From the NCBI GenBank assembly GCA_034435615.1, contig DAOTWZ010000090.1, forward strand, positions 1 through 56,942: a DNA stretch of 56,942 nucleotides. Reading direction: 5' to 3'. Position 1 is the first letter of the stretch; the number at the start of each line of letters is the position of its first letter. The notes below the pieces were generated by a model. It was not told where the DNA came from and made no database searches. It was given only the letters and a program-made list of their open reading frames with translations. Source of the DNA: H17-190 sp034435615 (GTDB lineage Bacteria > Chloroflexota > Dehalococcoidia > SM23-28-2 > HRBIN24). Positions 38,257 to 46,968 of this stretch are shown here, piece after piece. The position numbers and the translations under genes are program-made.

Positions 38257-38270
38257 GAACGTCAACGTTC
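38257..38270. repeat. Short perfect inverted repeat upstream of the membrane glycosyltransferase
   Basis: GAACGTCAACGTTC: two 6-base arms around CA, 29 bases before the ATG at 38299. It could be an operator; no cognate regulator is identified. Confidence 0.3.
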
Positions 38271-38298
38271 ACTACCCCAGCACGATGGAAGAGCGAGG

Positions 38299-39975
38299 AT
38301 GAGAGTAGCCGAGCTCAAAGACGTCACCCTGCCGAGAGCCCTGCCGGGACGCCTCTCCCTGGCCCCCTGGATGGAGGAGGTCGGCGTCGTCGTTCTGGCG
38401 ACGCTGCTGGGGCTGGCGGTCCGGCTGGTCTACGTGCTGCCGGCCGGCTTTCCCCTCAACGACGGCGGGCTCTTCTACGTCATGGCGCGGGACATCCAGG
38501 AGGCCCGCTTCCTCCTCCCGGCCACCACCTCATACAACAGCCTGGGGATACCGTTCACCTACCCGCCCCTCGCCTTCTACGTGGCGGCTGCCCTGGACTA
38601 CGCCGGGCCATGGTCTCTCCTAGACGTGGTCCGCTTCCTCCCCCTGGTGGCCAATGTCCTGGCCATCCCCCTCTTCTACCTGCTGGCGCGGGCCATGCTG
38701 CCCAACCGCTACATGGCGATGGCGAGCGTCGTCGTCTTCGCCCTGTTGCCCCGCTCCTTCCTGTGGCAGATCGGCGGGGGTGGGCTGACCCGTTCCCTGG
38801 GCTTCCTTTTCGCCGTGCTGGCCCTGTGGCGGGGCTATCTGCTGTTCAGAGAGGGCCGCGGGCCGCTCCTGGCCGTGACGGTCCCCGCCGCCCTCACCGT
38901 CCTGGCCCATCCGGAGATGGGCTGGCTGGTAGCCTTCAGCTTCCTCCTCTTCCTGGTGGCCTACGGACGCAGCCGGCAGGGTCTGACCAACGCCCTGGCG
39001 ACGGCGGTCGCGGTGGCCCTCCTCTCCGCTCCCTGGTGGGGCACCGTCCTGCTCAGACACGGGCCGGGGCCCCTCTTCTCCGCCTCCCAGACAGGAAAAT
39101 CGGAGTGGCTATCCCTGGGGTGGACGAACCTCGTCTATCCCTACACATCCGAGGAGCCCTTCTTCCCGCTCCTGGCCCTCCTGGGCTACGGGGGCGCCCT
39201 GATAGCGGTGGCACGAGGATACCTCCTGCTGCCCGTGTGGTTCCTCCTCATCCTCTACATCGATCCCCGGGTAGCCTTCACTAACGCCATGCTCCCGCTG
39301 GCCATGCTGGCGGGGATGGCCATCGTCACCCTCTTCGAGATGGGGGTGCGAGAGGGGCGGCCCCTGGCCCTACCCGTGACGCTGGTCCGTCTCGCCCAGC
39401 GCCTCCCGGGCGGGATGGCCGTCCTGAGTCGTCCCTGGCCATACGTGGGGCTGGCCCTGGTCCTCATCTACGGCACTTACTCCGCCCTCCACGCCCGCCT
39501 GAGCGACGCCTCGCCGCTGGCCTCCCTGCCGTCGGAGGCGCGCCAGGCCATGGCCTGGATAGCGGAGGCCACGCCGCAGGATGCCCGCTTCCTGGTGGTG
39601 CACGGCCGGTTCGACCCCTGGACGGACTACTTCTCCGAATGGTTCCCCGCCCTCACGGGGAGGGCCAGCGTCGCCACCGTCCAGGGCTACGAATGGCTGG
39701 GCAAGCGCCGCTACGATTCCCAGATCGCCGTCTTCTGGGGCGTCCAGGGCTGCGCCAACGACGACGCCAACTGTCTGGAGCGCTGGAACAGCCTGTACGA
39801 CCTCTCCCTCACCCACGTCTACCTCCCCTATGACAGGGGCCCCGACTGCTGCTACAACCTGCGCTACTCGCTGCGACGGGACAGCCGCTACCGCGTCGTC
39901 TATGACGGGGCGGGAGGCACCGTCTTCGCCCGGGTGGCGAGCGCCACTCCCCCGGCGGCGGGCGCCAGCGGCTGA
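38299..39975 (+). CDS. Polytopic membrane protein, GT-C/family 39-like glycosyltransferase
   Basis: This 558-residue protein has about 9-11 predicted membrane helices in the first 430 residues, then a soluble extracytoplasmic C-terminus (Cys-containing, SEWFPALTGRASVATVQGYEW). The first loop has FPLNDGGLFYVMARDIQE, resembling the acidic catalytic loop of GT-C enzymes, followed by FTYPPLAFYVAAAL. Such enzymes transfer sugars from polyprenyl-phosphate donors outside the membrane. ATG 38299 was chosen for its position before MRVAELKD and a GAGCGAGG-like site; a TTG at 38245 would add 18 residues. It is convergent with the small ABM gene, with only five bases between stops. Substrate unknown. Confidence 0.75.
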   Translation: MRVAELKDVTLPRALPGRLSLAPWMEEVGVVVLATLLGLAVRLVYVLPAGFPLNDGGLFYVMARDIQEARFLLPATTSYNSLGIPFTYPPLAFYVAAALDYAGPWSLLDVVRFLPLVANVLAIPLFYLLARAMLPNRYMAMASVVVFALLPRSFLWQIGGGGLTRSLGFLFAVLALWRGYLLFREGRGPLLAVTVPAALTVLAHPEMGWLVAFSFLLFLVAYGRSRQGLTNALATAVAVALLSAPWWGTVLLRHGPGPLFSASQTGKSEWLSLGWTNLVYPYTSEEPFFPLLALLGYGGALIAVARGYLLLPVWFLLILYIDPRVAFTNAMLPLAMLAGMAIVTLFEMGVREGRPLALPVTLVRLAQRLPGGMAVLSRPWPYVGLALVLIYGTYSALHARLSDASPLASLPSEARQAMAWIAEATPQDARFLVVHGRFDPWTDYFSEWFPALTGRASVATVQGYEWLGKRRYDSQIAVFWGVQGCANDDANCLERWNSLYDLSLTHVYLPYDRGPDCCYNLRYSLRRDSRYRVVYDGAGGTVFARVASATPPAAGASG

Positions 39976-39980
39976 CGTCC

Positions 39981-40316
39981 CTACCCCTCGCTGACGGGCA
40001 GCTCCGCCACCTCGTAGGTGTGGCGGTGCCAGTTGCCGTGGGGATGGGCGGCCGTGGGCAGGGCCAGCTCCTCCAGGGCTGCCACAGTGGCGGCGCCACC
40101 CTCCCGGACGTAGCGCCGACAGTCCTCCAGCGTCTCCCAGGTGGTGACCTGGGCCATCTCACCGTCCCCCTCGGCGCCCCACAGGTACTGCACGGAGACG
40201 AAGCCGGGCTGCCGCTGCAGCACCGACAGGAGCCGCGGCCAGGCCCCTGTCAGTCGGGCCTGCCACTGGCCTCTGTCGGTAATGCGCGTGCGTCGCCGGA
40301 CGATGGAGACCACCAT
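39981..40316 (-). CDS. ABM (antibiotic-biosynthesis-monooxygenase)-like dimeric alpha/beta-barrel protein
   Basis: This 111-residue protein has VVSIVRRRTRITDRGQWQ at the N-terminus, LQRQPGFVSVQYLWGAEG and VTTWETLEDCRRYVRE, the pattern of small ferredoxin-like ABM or EthD-related domains. These often act as heme-degrading monooxygenases, quinol oxygenases or structural domains. No heme ligand is confidently seen. ATG 40316 is preceded by AGGAGGTAGCC. It is divergent from yggS and convergent with the membrane glycosyltransferase; no functional link is evident. Confidence 0.72.
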   Translation of the reverse strand: MVVSIVRRRTRITDRGQWQARLTGAWPRLLSVLQRQPGFVSVQYLWGAEGDGEMAQVTTWETLEDCRRYVREGGAATVAALEELALPTAAHPHGNWHRHTYEVAELPVSEG

Positions 40317-40362
40317 GGCTACCTCCTGTTCCTCCTGGACTGTCTACCCCAGGGCCGTGATT

Positions 40363-40370
40363 GCTATACT
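40363..40370 (+). promoter_or_regulatory. Extended -10 promoter of yggS-proC-yggT
   Basis: TGCTATACT (extended -10, TATACT at 40365-40370). The predicted start near 40377 lies two to four bases before GTG 40380, so the mRNA would be nearly leaderless. Confidence 0.6.
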
Positions 40371-40379
40371 GGAACCGCC

Positions 40380-41051
40380 GTGCTGATGCTAACGGTAGCC
40401 CAGCGGCTGGAGCAAGTGCGAGAACGCATCGCCGCCGCCTGCCAGCGGGCGGGGCGTTCGCCCCGGGAGGTCAGCATAGTGGCGGTGGCCAAGGGGTTCC
40501 CGCCGGAGGCCATAAGGGAGGCCTGGGAGGCCGGCGTCCGCCACCTGGGTGAGAACCGCGTCCAAGAGGCCCTGGCCAAGCGCCCCCACCTGCAAGACCT
40601 GCCCCTCACCTGGCATATGGTGGGGCACCTCCAGACCAACAAGGTGAAGGCGGCGCTGGAGCTCTTTGATATAATCCAGAGCGTGGACTCCCTCCGGCTG
40701 GCCCAGGAGCTCGATCGCCGCGCCTCTCGCCCCGTGCCCGTCCTGCTGGAGGTCAACGTGGCCGGCGAGGCCAGCAAGTTCGGCTTCTCCCCGGACGAGC
40801 TTCCCCACGTCTGGCCCCGCCTGCGCGATCTGCCCAACCTGGAGGTGCGCGGCCTGATGACCGTCGCCCCCATCGCGGACGACCCCGAAGCGGTGAGGCC
40901 GGTCTTCCGTCGGCTCAGGGAGATGGCGGAGGCCCTGGGCCTGCGAGAGCTCTCCATGGGGATGAGCGACGACTTCGAGGTGGCCATCGAGGAGGGGGCC
41001 ACCATGGTGCGCCTGGGCCGGGCCATCTTCGGCGAGCGGCCCCGGCCCTGA
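40380..41051 (+). CDS. PLP homeostasis protein YggS/YlmE family
   Basis: This approximately 223-residue fold III PLP protein has VSIVAVAKGFPPEAIREAW with the PLP lysine, HLGENRVQEAL, TWHMVGHLQTNKVK, GEASKFGF and the end motif LSMGMSDDFEVAIEEGATM followed by RLGRAIFG. It has no known catalytic activity; it buffers PLP and affects amino-acid metabolism. The start is GTG 40380 or ATG 40386; no ribosome binding site is visible and an extended -10 sits just upstream. Order yggS-proC-yggT matches a conserved cluster in several phyla. Confidence 0.93.
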   Translation: MLMLTVAQRLEQVRERIAAACQRAGRSPREVSIVAVAKGFPPEAIREAWEAGVRHLGENRVQEALAKRPHLQDLPLTWHMVGHLQTNKVKAALELFDIIQSVDSLRLAQELDRRASRPVPVLLEVNVAGEASKFGFSPDELPHVWPRLRDLPNLEVRGLMTVAPIADDPEAVRPVFRRLREMAEALGLRELSMGMSDDFEVAIEEGATMVRLGRAIFGERPRP

Positions 41052-41078
41052 CATGGCCCGACGAGGCGAGCGTTCAGT

Positions 41079-41882
41079 ATGAGGATAGGCTTCATAGGTG
41101 GCGGCGTCATGGGAGAGGCCATGGTGAGCGCCCTCCTGGCGAGGGGCATCGCCTCCCCGGAGGAGGTGGCCGTCTGCGAGCTACTGCCGCAGCGGCGCCA
41201 GCACCTGACGGAGCGCTACGGCGTGCGGACGGAGGCGACGCCGGACGCCGTGGTGCCCCGGTCCGAGCTGGTAGTGCTGGCCGTCAAGCCCCAGGAGTTC
41301 GAGGCGGCGGCCGCCTCCCTGCGGGGGCGCTTGCAGGAGGGACAGACCGTCCTCTCCATAATGGCCGGCATCCCGTTGCGGGCCATCGTGGAGGGGCTGG
41401 CCCACCAGCGGGCGGTGCGAGCGATGCCCAACACGCCGGCCCAGATCGGCGAGGGGATGACGGTCTGGACGGCCACCCCCCAGGTGGACGGGGAGGCCCG
41501 TCAGGCGGTAGGGCGGGTGCTGGCCGCCCTGGGGCGGGAGCTCTACGTGGAGGAGGAGAAGTACGTGGACATGGCCACGGCGGTGAGCGCCAGTGGCCCT
41601 GGCTTCGTCTTCCTCCTGCTGGAGGCCCTGATAGACGGGGCGGTGCACATCGGCTTCCGGCGGGAAATGGCCACGTCGCTGGTGCTGCAGACGGTGCTGG
41701 GCTCCGTTCGCTATGCCGAGAAGACGGGCCGGCACCCGGCGGAGCTGCGGGCCCAGGTCACCTCCCCCGGCGGCACCACCACCGAGGGCGTCCTGGCCCT
41801 GGAGCGAGGAGGGGTGCGGGCGGCCATCATCGAAGCGATAGCCGCCGCCTACCGCAAGACACAAGCCCTGGGAGGAAAGTAG
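41079..41882 (+). CDS. proC: Pyrroline-5-carboxylate reductase
   Basis: This 267-residue enzyme has the NAD(P) motif RIGFIGGGVMGEAMVSALL, LVVLAVKPQEFEAA, MPNTPAQIGEGMT and the C-terminal signature LRAQVTSPGGTTTEGVLALE. It performs the last step of proline synthesis, reducing pyrroline-5-carboxylate with NAD(P)H. ATG 41079 lies 27 bases after yggS. Its end (GGGAGGA at 41870-41876) seems to supply the ribosome binding site of the following yggT. Confidence 0.96.
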   Translation: MRIGFIGGGVMGEAMVSALLARGIASPEEVAVCELLPQRRQHLTERYGVRTEATPDAVVPRSELVVLAVKPQEFEAAAASLRGRLQEGQTVLSIMAGIPLRAIVEGLAHQRAVRAMPNTPAQIGEGMTVWTATPQVDGEARQAVGRVLAALGRELYVEEEKYVDMATAVSASGPGFVFLLLEALIDGAVHIGFRREMATSLVLQTVLGSVRYAEKTGRHPAELRAQVTSPGGTTTEGVLALERGGVRAAIIEAIAAAYRKTQALGGK

Positions 41883-41884
41883 CC

Positions 41885-42139
41885 ATCGATACCCTAGCCA
41901 CCCTGGTCCAGGCCCTGGCCTACACCCTGACGGCCCTCATCTTTATCCGGGCCATCGCCTCCTGGTTCCCGGTGGACCCCCGGAACCCGGTCATCGTCTT
42001 CCTGTACGAGGTGACGGAGCCCATCCTGGCACCCCTGCGCCAGTTGCTGCCACGCATCGGCATGATCGACATCTCGCCGCTGGTGGCCATCCTCCTGCTG
42101 CAGATAGGGGCCCAGCTCATCGTCCAGGCCATCACCTAG
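41885..42139 (+). CDS. YggT-family membrane protein with non-standard start codon
   Basis: This small gene of about 84 residues is easily missed because its frame has no ATG, GTG or TTG before the first helix. Translation from ATC 41885 gives two membrane segments: TLVQALAYTLTALIFIRAIA and, after YEVTEPILAPLRQLLPR, the conserved GMIDISPLVAILLLQIG. These are YggT family hallmarks. GGGAGGA at 41870-41876 is correctly spaced (nine bases) for ATC 41885. The frame stays open into proC for over 40 codons with no standard start. YggT proteins affect membrane physiology, osmotic growth or division-site organisation; the cluster with yggS and proC is typical. A sequencing error creating the missing ATG cannot be excluded. 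Confidence 0.82.
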   Translation: MDTLATLVQALAYTLTALIFIRAIASWFPVDPRNPVIVFLYEVTEPILAPLRQLLPRIGMIDISPLVAILLLQIGAQLIVQAIT

Positions 42140-42147
42140 GCCTGTCC

Positions 42148-42176
42148 TTGTGCCCCAGGAGCCGGGGTGCTATGAT
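42148..42176 (+). promoter_or_regulatory. recA promoter
   Basis: TTGTGC at 42148-42153, 17-base spacer, TATGAT at 42171-42176 with TGC in front (extended -10). The predicted start is near 42184. The stretch after it (GTCGAACAAATAATCG) contains a GAAC half-site but no full palindromic LexA box. Confidence 0.6.
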
Positions 42177-42207
42177 GCTGTTGTCGAACAAATAATCGAA
42201 AAAGGTG

Positions 42208-43284
<1,077 letters not shown>

Positions 43285-43333
43285 TCGCCCGGGCCCCGTC
43301 AGCGTTTAATAATCTTAGGGGAGGTCGCTGCTG

Positions 43334-44494
43334 GTGGACCGCACCCAGCGGAACCTTTGGACTGCCTTTCTGGGAGAGGCCAAGGCCAACCGTCTCTACA
43401 CCGCCTTCGCCATGAAGGCGCTGGAAGAGGGACACCCCGAGGTGGCCCAGGTCTTCTTGGAGGCGGCAGCCGCCGAGACCGTCCACGCCCTGAGCCACCT
43501 CAAGGCCCTGCGGGAGGTGCGCTCCACCCTGGACAACCTGCGGGCCGTCACCGAGGACGAGGCCTACGAGGTGGAGAACATGTACCCCCGCTTCATCGCC
43601 GAGGCGGAGGCCGACGGCCGGCCCGAGGCGGCCGCCAGCTTCCGGCTGGCCTGGGAGACGGAGCGGGAGCACCTGCGCCGCTTCCGGGAGGCGCTGCGCT
43701 ACCTGGAGCGCAAGACCGGCGAGCGGGCGGCGGAGGTGGCCCTGCCGCCCCTCACCGCCGAGATGACGGCGGTGGCGGAGCAGGAGGTCTCTCCCAGGGC
43801 CCAGGAAGTGCTGACGGAGAAGCGGCGCATAGCCAGCCTGGCCCGCATCCGGGAAGTCATCTTCGGGATGCAGGACGGCCTGGTGACGGCGGCCACCGTG
43901 GGCCCGGCAGTGGCGGGGGCCACCGCCACCAGCAGCACCGTCCTGGTAGCGGGGCTGGCCGCCGTCCTGGGGGGCACCCTCTCCATGGCGGCTGGCAGCT
44001 TCCTGGGCTCCCGCGCTGAGCGACAGGTGCAGGAGGCGGAGCTGCGAAGGGAGGCGATGGAGATAGAGACGAATCCGGAGGAGGAACTGGCCGAGCTCAT
44101 AGAGATGTACCGCCTGGAGGGCTTCCCCTACGAGCAGGCGCGACAGATAGCGGAGCGTATCGCCTCCGATAAGGCCCTCCTCCTGAAGACGATGGCGGAA
44201 AAGGAGCTGGGGCTCTCCCCGGATGCCCTGCCGGAGCCCACCAAGGACGCCATGGCCATGGGGGCCTCCTACATAGCGGGCGGCATGCTGCCCCTCGTCC
44301 CCTACTTCTTCGCCGCCGGGCCGCTGGCCGTGGCCGTCTCCGTGCTCCTGGCCGTCCTGGCCCTCTTCGCCATGGGAGCGGTCAAGGGCCGGCTCGTGGG
44401 GAGGAGCGCCCTCCTGTCCGGGGCCGAGGTCATGGCCATCGGCGGGACGGTGGCCATCGCCGCCTACTTTCTGGGGCGGCTCGCCCCGGTCTAA
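43334..44494 (+). CDS. Membrane-bound ferritin-like protein: rubrerythrin domain fused to VIT1/CCC1 transporter
   Basis: This 386-residue fusion has residues 1-150 as a ferritin-like/rubrerythrin four-helix domain: NLWTAFLGEAKANRLYTAFA, EAAAAETVHALSHLKAL, EVENMYPRFIAEAEADG and ETEREHLRRFREAL, giving the Glu and ExxH di-iron ligands. Residues 170-386 form a VIT1/CCC1-type transporter with the start motif REVIFGMQDGLVTAAT, several membrane helices and EIETNPEEELAELIEMY. The design matches MbfA-type membrane ferritins that export iron or manganese. GTG 43334 follows GGGGAGG by nine bases. It probably protects against iron and peroxide stress. Confidence 0.92.
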   Translation: MDRTQRNLWTAFLGEAKANRLYTAFAMKALEEGHPEVAQVFLEAAAAETVHALSHLKALREVRSTLDNLRAVTEDEAYEVENMYPRFIAEAEADGRPEAAASFRLAWETEREHLRRFREALRYLERKTGERAAEVALPPLTAEMTAVAEQEVSPRAQEVLTEKRRIASLARIREVIFGMQDGLVTAATVGPAVAGATATSSTVLVAGLAAVLGGTLSMAAGSFLGSRAERQVQEAELRREAMEIETNPEEELAELIEMYRLEGFPYEQARQIAERIASDKALLLKTMAEKELGLSPDALPEPTKDAMAMGASYIAGGMLPLVPYFFAAGPLAVAVSVLLAVLALFAMGAVKGRLVGRSALLSGAEVMAIGGTVAIAAYFLGRLAPV

Positions 44495-44650
44495 CGCCCC
44501 ATTTCATAGAAGCATTCTATGACAATTCTCATTCGTAATTAACGCTCTTGACGAAAAGTCGATAGTGCCGATATGATGGAAAGAACGGGGCCAGAACCTT
44601 AACAGGTCTCAAAAAAGCGCAGTTCTCATAACTGAGGAAGTGAGGTAACC
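44495..44650 (+). promoter_or_regulatory. AT-rich intergenic region with the rny promoter
   Basis: It contains a 7-bp hairpin CATAGAA/TTCTATG (44505-44511/44515-44521), the promoter TTGACG (44548-44553)-N18-TATGAT (44572-44577), and in the leader a small inverted repeat CAGTT/AACTG (44620-44624/44630-44634) just before the ribosome binding site GAGGAAGTGAGG. The composition is clearly less GC-rich than the flanking genes. Confidence 0.6.
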
Positions 44651-46186
44651 ATGCCGGAAGGCATCTTGATCGCCATTGTCGTTGGCCTTCTCGGCATCGT
44701 GGGCGGGGCGATAGCAGGTGCCATACTGCAGCAGCGGGTCACCAGCAGCCGGTTAGAGGCTGCCCGCAATGTCGCCACCCGCATCCTGAACGAGGCCGAG
44801 AGGCGACACAAGGAGTTACTGGTAGAGGCACGGGAAGAGGCATTACGGATCAAGAACCAGGCGGAAGCCGAGCTCAGGGAGCGACGGAACGAAATCCAGC
44901 AACTGGAAAGGCGCCTCCTGCAGCGGGAAGAGAGCCTGGAGCGGAAGCTGGACTCCCTGGAGCGCCGCGAGCGCTCCCTGGCAGAGCGGGAGGCCAAGCT
45001 GGAAGAGCTGCGGGCCCGCCTCCAGCAGATGGAGGAGGAGCGGCGTCAGGAGATACAGCGCATCGCCGGGCTGAGCCTCCAGGAGGCCAAGGAGCTCCTG
45101 CTGGCCGAGGTGGAGCGAGAGGTCAGAGAGGACGCCTCCCGACGCATCAGGGAGATCGAACAGCAGGTGAAGGAGGAGGCGGAGGAGCGGGCGCGCAAGC
45201 TCCTGGTCACTGCCATGCAGCGGCTCACCAGCGAGGTGGTCTCCGAGGCCACCGTCTCCGTGGTGCCCCTCCCCTCCGAGGACATGAAGGGCCGCATCAT
45301 CGGCCGGGAGGGGCGGAATATTCGCACCCTGGAGCACCTCACCGGCGTCGACGTCATCATCGACGACACCCCGGACGCCGTCACCCTCTCCGCCTTCGAC
45401 CCGGTGCGGCGAGAGATCGCCCGCGTCGCTCTGGTCAAGCTGATAAGCGATGGCCGTATCCACCCGGCCCGCATCGAGGAGATGGTAGAGAAGGCCCGCA
45501 AGGAGGTGGAGGCCTCCATCGTGGAGGCGGGAGAGCAGGCGGCCCTGGAGGCCGGCTGTCCCGGCCTCCACCCGGAGATCCTCAAGTACCTGGGACGGCT
45601 CAAGTACCGCTACTCCTACGGCCAGAACCAGCTCAAGCACGCCGTGGAGACGGCCCGCCTGGCCGCCCTCATCGCCCATGAGCTGGGGGCCGACGTGGAG
45701 GTAGCGCGCCGGGGAGGCCTCCTCCATGACCTGGGCAAGGCCATCGACCACGAGGTGGAGGGGACGCACGCCCGCATAGGGGCGGACCTGGCCCGCCGCT
45801 ACGGCGTCCACAAGGCGGTGGTCCACTGTATCGAGGCCCACCACGAGGAGGTGGAGCCCCAGACGGTGGAGGCTATCATCACCATCGTTGCCGACGCCCT
45901 GAGCGGCAGCCGCCCGGGCGCCCGCCGGGAGTCCCTGGAGCAGTACCTGCGGCGCCTGGAGGCACTGGAGGCTGTCGCTTACTCCTTCCCTGGCGTGGAG
46001 AAGGCCTTCGCCATCCAGGCAGGACGCGAGATACGCGTCATCGTCAAGCCGGACGAGATAGACGACCTGGGTGCCTTCCGCCTGGCCCGCGACCTCAGCC
46101 GCAAGATACAGGAGGCGCTGGAGTACCCGGGCCAGATCAAGGTCACCGTCATCCGTGAGAAGCGGGCCATAGAGTATGCCCGCTGA
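44651..46186 (+). CDS. rny: Ribonuclease Y
   Basis: This 511-residue protein has an N-terminal membrane anchor (residues 4-26, GILIAIVVGLLGIVGGAIAG), a long coiled coil (about 30-190, Glu/Arg/Gln-rich), a KH domain (about 205-270, GRIIGREGRNIRTLEHLTG) and an HD domain (about 327-420, LAALIAHELG, LLHDLGKAIDHEVEGTH). RNase Y is a membrane-anchored endoribonuclease starting mRNA decay. Full length and all catalytic His/Asp are present. Its ATG follows GTGAGGTAACC. It is followed by ymdB as in many bacteria. Confidence 0.97.
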   Translation: MPEGILIAIVVGLLGIVGGAIAGAILQQRVTSSRLEAARNVATRILNEAERRHKELLVEAREEALRIKNQAEAELRERRNEIQQLERRLLQREESLERKLDSLERRERSLAEREAKLEELRARLQQMEEERRQEIQRIAGLSLQEAKELLLAEVEREVREDASRRIREIEQQVKEEAEERARKLLVTAMQRLTSEVVSEATVSVVPLPSEDMKGRIIGREGRNIRTLEHLTGVDVIIDDTPDAVTLSAFDPVRREIARVALVKLISDGRIHPARIEEMVEKARKEVEASIVEAGEQAALEAGCPGLHPEILKYLGRLKYRYSYGQNQLKHAVETARLAALIAHELGADVEVARRGGLLHDLGKAIDHEVEGTHARIGADLARRYGVHKAVVHCIEAHHEEVEPQTVEAIITIVADALSGSRPGARRESLEQYLRRLEALEAVAYSFPGVEKAFAIQAGREIRVIVKPDEIDDLGAFRLARDLSRKIQEALEYPGQIKVTVIREKRAIEYAR

Positions 46187-46196
46187 GGAGGCGAAG

Positions 46197-46967
46197 TTGA
46201 GAGTCCTGGCAGTGGGCGACGTGGTGGGCAAGCTGGGCCGGCGTACCCTCGCCCTCCTTCTGCCCGAGCTGCGGCGTCAGTACGGCCTCGACCTAGTGAT
46301 AGTCAACGGCGAGAACGCCGCCGGCGGAAAGGGGCTCACCGCCGCCACCGCCCAGGAGATACTGGCCGCCGGGGCGGACGTCATCACCTCCGGCAACCAT
46401 ATCTGGACGCACCGGGAGATCTACCCGCTCCTGGAATCGGACTGGCCCATCCTGCGCCCCCTGAACTACCCGCAGGGGGTGCCCGGCCGGGGAGTGTGGG
46501 CCCGCAACGGCATCGCCGTCGTCAACCTGCAGGGACGGGTCTTCATGCCCCATACCATAGACTGCCCCTTCCGGGCCATCGACCGGGCGCTGGAGGAGCT
46601 GGCCGGGGCGCGGGTCATCATCGTGGACATGCACGCCGAGGCCACCAGCGAGAAGGTGGCCCTGGGCTTCTACCTGGACGGTCGGGTGAGCGCTGTCGTG
46701 GGGACGCACACCCACGTCCCCACAGCGGACGCCCGCATCCTCCCCCGCGGCACCGCCTACGTCAGTGACCTGGGCATGACCGGCGGCCGCCACAGCGTCA
46801 TCGGCATGGAGATAGGTCCGGTCATGGAGCACTTCCTGACCCAGCTCCCCGCCCGCTTCGTCGCCGTGGAGGAGGGGCCCAGCGTCCTCAACGCCGTCAT
46901 GATCGAGGTGGACGAGGCGACGGGGCGGGCCCTCAGCATCCAGCGAATGGACCGAGAGGTAGAGTGA
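46197..46967 (+). CDS. ymdB: YmdB-family metallophosphoesterase (2',3'-cyclic nucleotide phosphodiesterase)
   Basis: This 256-residue enzyme has the metal-binding blocks VLAVGDVVGKLG, VNGENAAGGKGL, TSGNHIWTH, DMHAEATSEK and GTHTHVPTADAR, which define the YmdB family. These hydrolyse cyclic nucleotides such as 2',3'-cAMP and influence biofilm and motility gene expression. TTG 46197 was chosen because GAGGAGG lies just upstream and the product begins RVLAVGD as homologues do; an ATG at 46176 would overlap rny and lacks a site. It is translationally close to rny and the PHP gene. Confidence 0.92.
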   Translation: MRVLAVGDVVGKLGRRTLALLLPELRRQYGLDLVIVNGENAAGGKGLTAATAQEILAAGADVITSGNHIWTHREIYPLLESDWPILRPLNYPQGVPGRGVWARNGIAVVNLQGRVFMPHTIDCPFRAIDRALEELAGARVIIVDMHAEATSEKVALGFYLDGRVSAVVGTHTHVPTADARILPRGTAYVSDLGMTGGRHSVIGMEIGPVMEHFLTQLPARFVAVEEGPSVLNAVMIEVDEATGRALSIQRMDREVE

Positions 46968-46968
46968 G

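Noticed and set aside
42184..42204. LexA (SOS) box upstream of recA
   Set aside because: Only one GAAC half-site is present; no palindromic partner at the spacing used by known LexA proteins.
44505..44545. Fur-box-like sequence after the membrane ferritin gene
   Set aside because: The AT-rich stretch has a hairpin and a partial ATTCTCATT resemblance, but it lies downstream of the ferritin and does not match a 19-base Fur consensus.
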